A stretch of 17,196 nt of DNA from JAGTRP01 sp035255045 (GTDB lineage: Bacteria; Pseudomonadota; Gammaproteobacteria; Burkholderiales; Rhodocyclaceae). The DNA is taken from contig DATFAA010000045.1 of NCBI GenBank assembly GCA_035255045.1, positions 1 through 17,196 of the forward strand. Direction: 5' to 3'. A program made the translations under genes and the position numbers. Positions within the stretch are counted from its first letter, which is position 1. Each line of letters begins with the position of its first letter. Under the pieces are notes generated by a model. It worked only from the letters and a program-made list of their open reading frames with translations, did no database searches and had not been told where the DNA came from. Shown in pieces: positions 15,348-17,196 of the stretch.

Positions 15348-16241
15348 ATGTCTATCCTCATCAACAAAGACACCAAGATCATCACCCAGGGCATCACCGG
15401 CAAGACCGGCCAGTTCCACACCGAAAAGTGTATCGAATACGCCAACGGCAAGAACTGCTTCGTGGCCGGCGTGAACCCCAAGAAGGCCGGCGAGAAGATT
15501 TTCGACGTGCCCATCTACGCCTCCGTCAAGGAAGCCGCCGCTGAATCCGGCGCCACCGTTTCCGTCATCTACGTGCCGCCCGCCGGCGCCGCCGCCGCCA
15601 TCTGGGAAGCCGTCGAGGCCGACCTCGACCTGGCCATCTGCATCACCGAAGGCATCCCCGTCCGCGACATGCTGATGGTGCGCAACAAGATGAAGGAAAA
15701 GGAAGCCAAGGGCGGCAAGAAGACCCTGCTCCTCGGCCCCAACTGCCCCGGTCTCATCACCCCGGACGAAGTCAAGATCGGCATCATGCCCGGCCACATC
15801 CACAAGAAGGGCCGCATCGGCGTGGTTTCCCGCTCCGGCACCCTGACCTACGAAGCGGTCGGCCAGCTGACCGAGCTCGGCCTGGGCCAGTCCTCCGCCG
15901 TGGGTATCGGCGGCGACCCCATCAACGGCCTCAAGCACATCGACGTCATGAAGATGTTCAATGACGATCCGGATACCGACGCCGTCATCATGATCGGCGA
16001 GATCGGCGGCCCGGACGAGGCCGAAGCCGCCCAGTGGTGCAAGGCCAACATGAAGAAGCCCATCGTCGGCTTCATCGCCGGCGTCACCGCTCCGGCCGGC
16101 AAGCGCATGGGCCATGCCGGCGCCCTGATCTCCGGCGGCGCCGACACCGCTGACGCCAAGCTCGCCATCATGGAAGAGTGCGGCTTCACGGTCACCCGCA
16201 ACCCGTCCGAGATGGGCAAGCTGCTGAAGTCGCTCCTGTAA
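15348..16241 (+). CDS. sucD: Succinyl-CoA synthetase, alpha subunit
   Basis: A 297-residue subunit that binds CoA in an N-terminal Rossmann domain (QGITGKTGQFHTE, 14-26) and carries the phosphorylated histidine H256 in GKRMGHAGALISGG. LGPNCPGLITPDE (129-141) and VVSRSGTLTYEAV (159-171) are conserved. It is several residues longer than the E. coli protein, mainly from a basic loop KMKEKEAKGGKKT (about 114-126) just before the GPNCPG motif. AAGGAG at 15334-15339 overlaps the sucC stop and lies 8 nt before the ATG. A strong terminator follows. Confidence 0.98.
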   Translation: MSILINKDTKIITQGITGKTGQFHTEKCIEYANGKNCFVAGVNPKKAGEKIFDVPIYASVKEAAAESGATVSVIYVPPAGAAAAIWEAVEADLDLAICITEGIPVRDMLMVRNKMKEKEAKGGKKTLLLGPNCPGLITPDEVKIGIMPGHIHKKGRIGVVSRSGTLTYEAVGQLTELGLGQSSAVGIGGDPINGLKHIDVMKMFNDDPDTDAVIMIGEIGGPDEAEAAQWCKANMKKPIVGFIAGVTAPAGKRMGHAGALISGGADTADAKLAIMEECGFTVTRNPSEMGKLLKSLL

Positions 16242-16269
16242 GCGCCCTCGCCAGTTGTATTCGTGTGGA

Positions 16270-16299
16270 AAAGCGCCGGGAAAACCCGGCGCTTTTTTT
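16270..16299 (+). terminator. Intrinsic terminator of sucCD
   Basis: GCGCCGGG (16273-16280), tetraloop AAAA, CCCGGCGC (16285-16292), then seven T residues (16293-16299). The stem extends by A-T pairs on both sides. This is a classic Rho-independent terminator 30 bp after the sucD stop. Confidence 0.95.
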
Positions 16300-16306
16300 A
16301 TTGCAT

Positions 16307-16336
16307 TTGCTACCCGCAAGGGAGGTGAATTATCTT
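16307..16336 (+). promoter_or_regulatory. Weak putative promoter for the GT51 gene
   Basis: TTGCTA (16307-16312; four of six to TTGACA) and TATCTT (16331-16336; four of six to TATAAT) are 18 bp apart, directly after the sucCD terminator. A start near 16343 would leave a leader of about 54 nt that includes the hairpin at 16354-16384 but excludes the Shine-Dalgarno at 16320-16328. Confidence 0.25.
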
Positions 16337-16407
16337 TGTCCTGTCGGTCTAAGTTTCGGCGTTCGTGGTTAAGAGTCGCCGAAAAAAAGGAACAGCATGG
16401 CAAGTGA
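16336..16407 (+). CDS. Possible 23-codon leader ORF before the GT51 gene
   Basis: A near-perfect ribosome site, GGGAGGTGA (16320-16328), has no annotated gene behind it. Seven bases later a TTG codon (16336) opens a 23-codon frame rich in Arg, Lys and Ser that ends with TGA at 16405-16407, overlapping the GT51 start by 11 bases. It could be a translated leader peptide coupling initiation of the next gene. The alternative is that the purine run is fortuitous. The product resembles no protein I know. Confidence 0.25.
   Translation: MSCRSKFRRSWLRVAEKKEQHGK
16354..16384 (+). promoter_or_regulatory. Hairpin directly upstream of the GT51 ribosome site
   Basis: TTTCGGCG (16354-16361) and CGCCGAAA (16377-16384) form a perfect 8-bp stem with a 15-nt loop. 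Its 3' arm ends 2 nt before the AAGGA ribosome site (16387-16391). It is followed by an A-run, not T, so it is not a terminator in the gene's direction. It may be an operator or a translation-controlling leader structure. Confidence 0.45.
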
Positions 16408-17196
16408 CGACAGCACCCAAAGGAGAGGGCGGCGCAACCAGCGCCGTTGGGTGGATATCCCTCGTGCTATGACATCGCGGCTGGCGTGGGTTGTCCTGGT
16501 CGTGGTGTCGGGAGTGGCCATGCTGGCCTACGTTGAAATCAGGGCTTCCAGCCTGCAGGCCTGGGTCTTCGCCGAAATGGCGAAAGACGTGTCCTACAAG
16601 GTGGAGCCGGGGGCCAATCCCAACATCTGGCTCCCCCATTCCGGACCCTACGACATCCGCCTGGGCTACAGCCAGATGAAGGACGTGTTGCCGAAGCTGG
16701 CCGCCGCCGGCTTCGAAGTCACGGCCCAGGCCCGCCAGTCGGCCGGCTTCCTCGACCTGGCCGGCCACGGCCTCTATCCCATCTACAAGGAAAAGTCCCA
16801 GGCCGGCCTTACCATCCTCGACCGCCGCGGCGAGTCGCTGTACTCCACCCGCTATCCCCAGCGCCAGTACGACCACTTCGAAGCCATCCCGCCGGTGGTG
16901 GTGGCGTCCCTGCTCTATATCGAGAACCGGGAGCTCCTGGATGCCGACCATCCCCGCCGCAATCCGGCCGTGGAATGGGACCGCCTCGGCAAGGCCGTGG
17001 CGGGGCAGGTGATCCGGGCGGTGGACTCGAGCGTCGGCCGCGCCGGCGGCAGTACCCTCGCCACCCAGATCGAGAAGTTTCGCCACTCCCCCGGCGGCCG
17101 CACCCACGACGCGGCGGAGAAACTGCGCCAGATGACCTCCGCCTCCCTGCGGGCTTACCAGGATGGGGAAGAGACCCTGGATGCCCGCCGCCGCAT
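16397..17196 (+). CDS. Peptidoglycan glycosyltransferase, GT51 family (5' part)
   Basis: The first 266 codons of a protein that runs off the window. After a basic cytoplasmic N terminus comes one membrane helix (about 28-47), then an atypical periplasmic segment of about 100 residues (50-150). A GT51 (penicillin-binding-protein type) domain starts near 155: IPPVVVASLLYIENREL (164-180) aligns with the catalytic-glutamate motif, making E176 the probable catalytic residue, and GGSTLATQIEKF (217-228) corresponds to the GGST-QQ-KN motif. GT51 enzymes polymerise lipid II glycan strands. The motif 1 is unusual (ENRELLD rather than ED-R-F-H-G), so activity may be altered. The ATG has AAGGA 5 nt upstream. 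A transpeptidase domain, if any, lies beyond the edge. Confidence 0.8.
   Translation, partial: MASDDSTQRRGRRNQRRWVDIPRAMTSRLAWVVLVVVSGVAMLAYVEIRASSLQAWVFAEMAKDVSYKVEPGANPNIWLPHSGPYDIRLGYSQMKDVLPKLAAAGFEVTAQARQSAGFLDLAGHGLYPIYKEKSQAGLTILDRRGESLYSTRYPQRQYDHFEAIPPVVVASLLYIENRELLDADHPRRNPAVEWDRLGKAVAGQVIRAVDSSVGRAGGSTLATQIEKFRHSPGGRTHDAAEKLRQMTSASLRAYQDGEETLDARRR

Noticed and set aside
14085..16403. 772-codon minus-strand frame spanning sucC and sucD.
   Set aside because: Very long but antisense to two highly biased, highly conserved genes; the codon bias itself keeps the reverse frame open. It also passes through the sucCD terminator.

Overview
The window is a gene-dense stretch (high GC, roughly 64-65% by eye) of what looks like a betaproteobacterial chromosome, most likely Rhodocyclales (Azospira/Dechloromonas/Azoarcus type). 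This assignment rests on the order hisB-hisH-hisA-hisF-hisI-hisE-HIT-tatA-tatB-tatC, the HtrA protease back to back with a Nif3 protein, and a paaI-paaK pair. No species was identified by search. No mobile element, CRISPR array, tRNA or rRNA was seen, and no stretch over 300 bases lacks a gene.

Region 1 (1-1818): the end of a chromate-type (CHR) transporter half on the plus strand converges on a minus-strand pair, hisC followed by a small conserved-looking ORF.

Region 2 (1819-7285): a 135-bp divergent control region separates hisC from a tightly packed plus-strand operon. It carries six histidine genes (hisB, H, A, F, I, E), a HIT-family nucleotide hydrolase and the complete Tat protein export system (tatA, tatB, tatC). 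Most junctions overlap by 1-4 bases, so the genes are probably translationally coupled. hisG and hisD are not in the window.

Region 3 (7286-10810): a minus-strand pair (membrane-anchored HtrA/DegS-like protease, then a class II glutamine amidotransferase of the YafJ type) ends flush against tatC. The protease is divergent from a Nif3-like metal protein, which is followed by a fumarylacetoacetate-hydrolase-family enzyme.

Region 4 (10811-14046): paaI-paaK on the minus strand, for phenylacetyl-CoA formation and thioester clearance, and a divergent MATE-family multidrug exporter.

Region 5 (14047-16300): the sucCD operon of succinyl-CoA synthetase, with a 128-bp leader region and a textbook intrinsic terminator. 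Region 6 (16301-17196): a leader with a strong unexplained Shine-Dalgarno sequence and a hairpin, then the first 266 codons of a divergent GT51 peptidoglycan glycosyltransferase cut by the window edge.

Most of this is core housekeeping DNA, and I do not see a clear new multi-gene system. The best second-look items are regulatory: overlapping inverted repeats between hisC and hisB, the sucC leader, the GT51 leader with its orphan Shine-Dalgarno, and a 12-bp inverted repeat flanking paaI. The unusual GT51 protein and the small ORF behind hisC are also worth checking.
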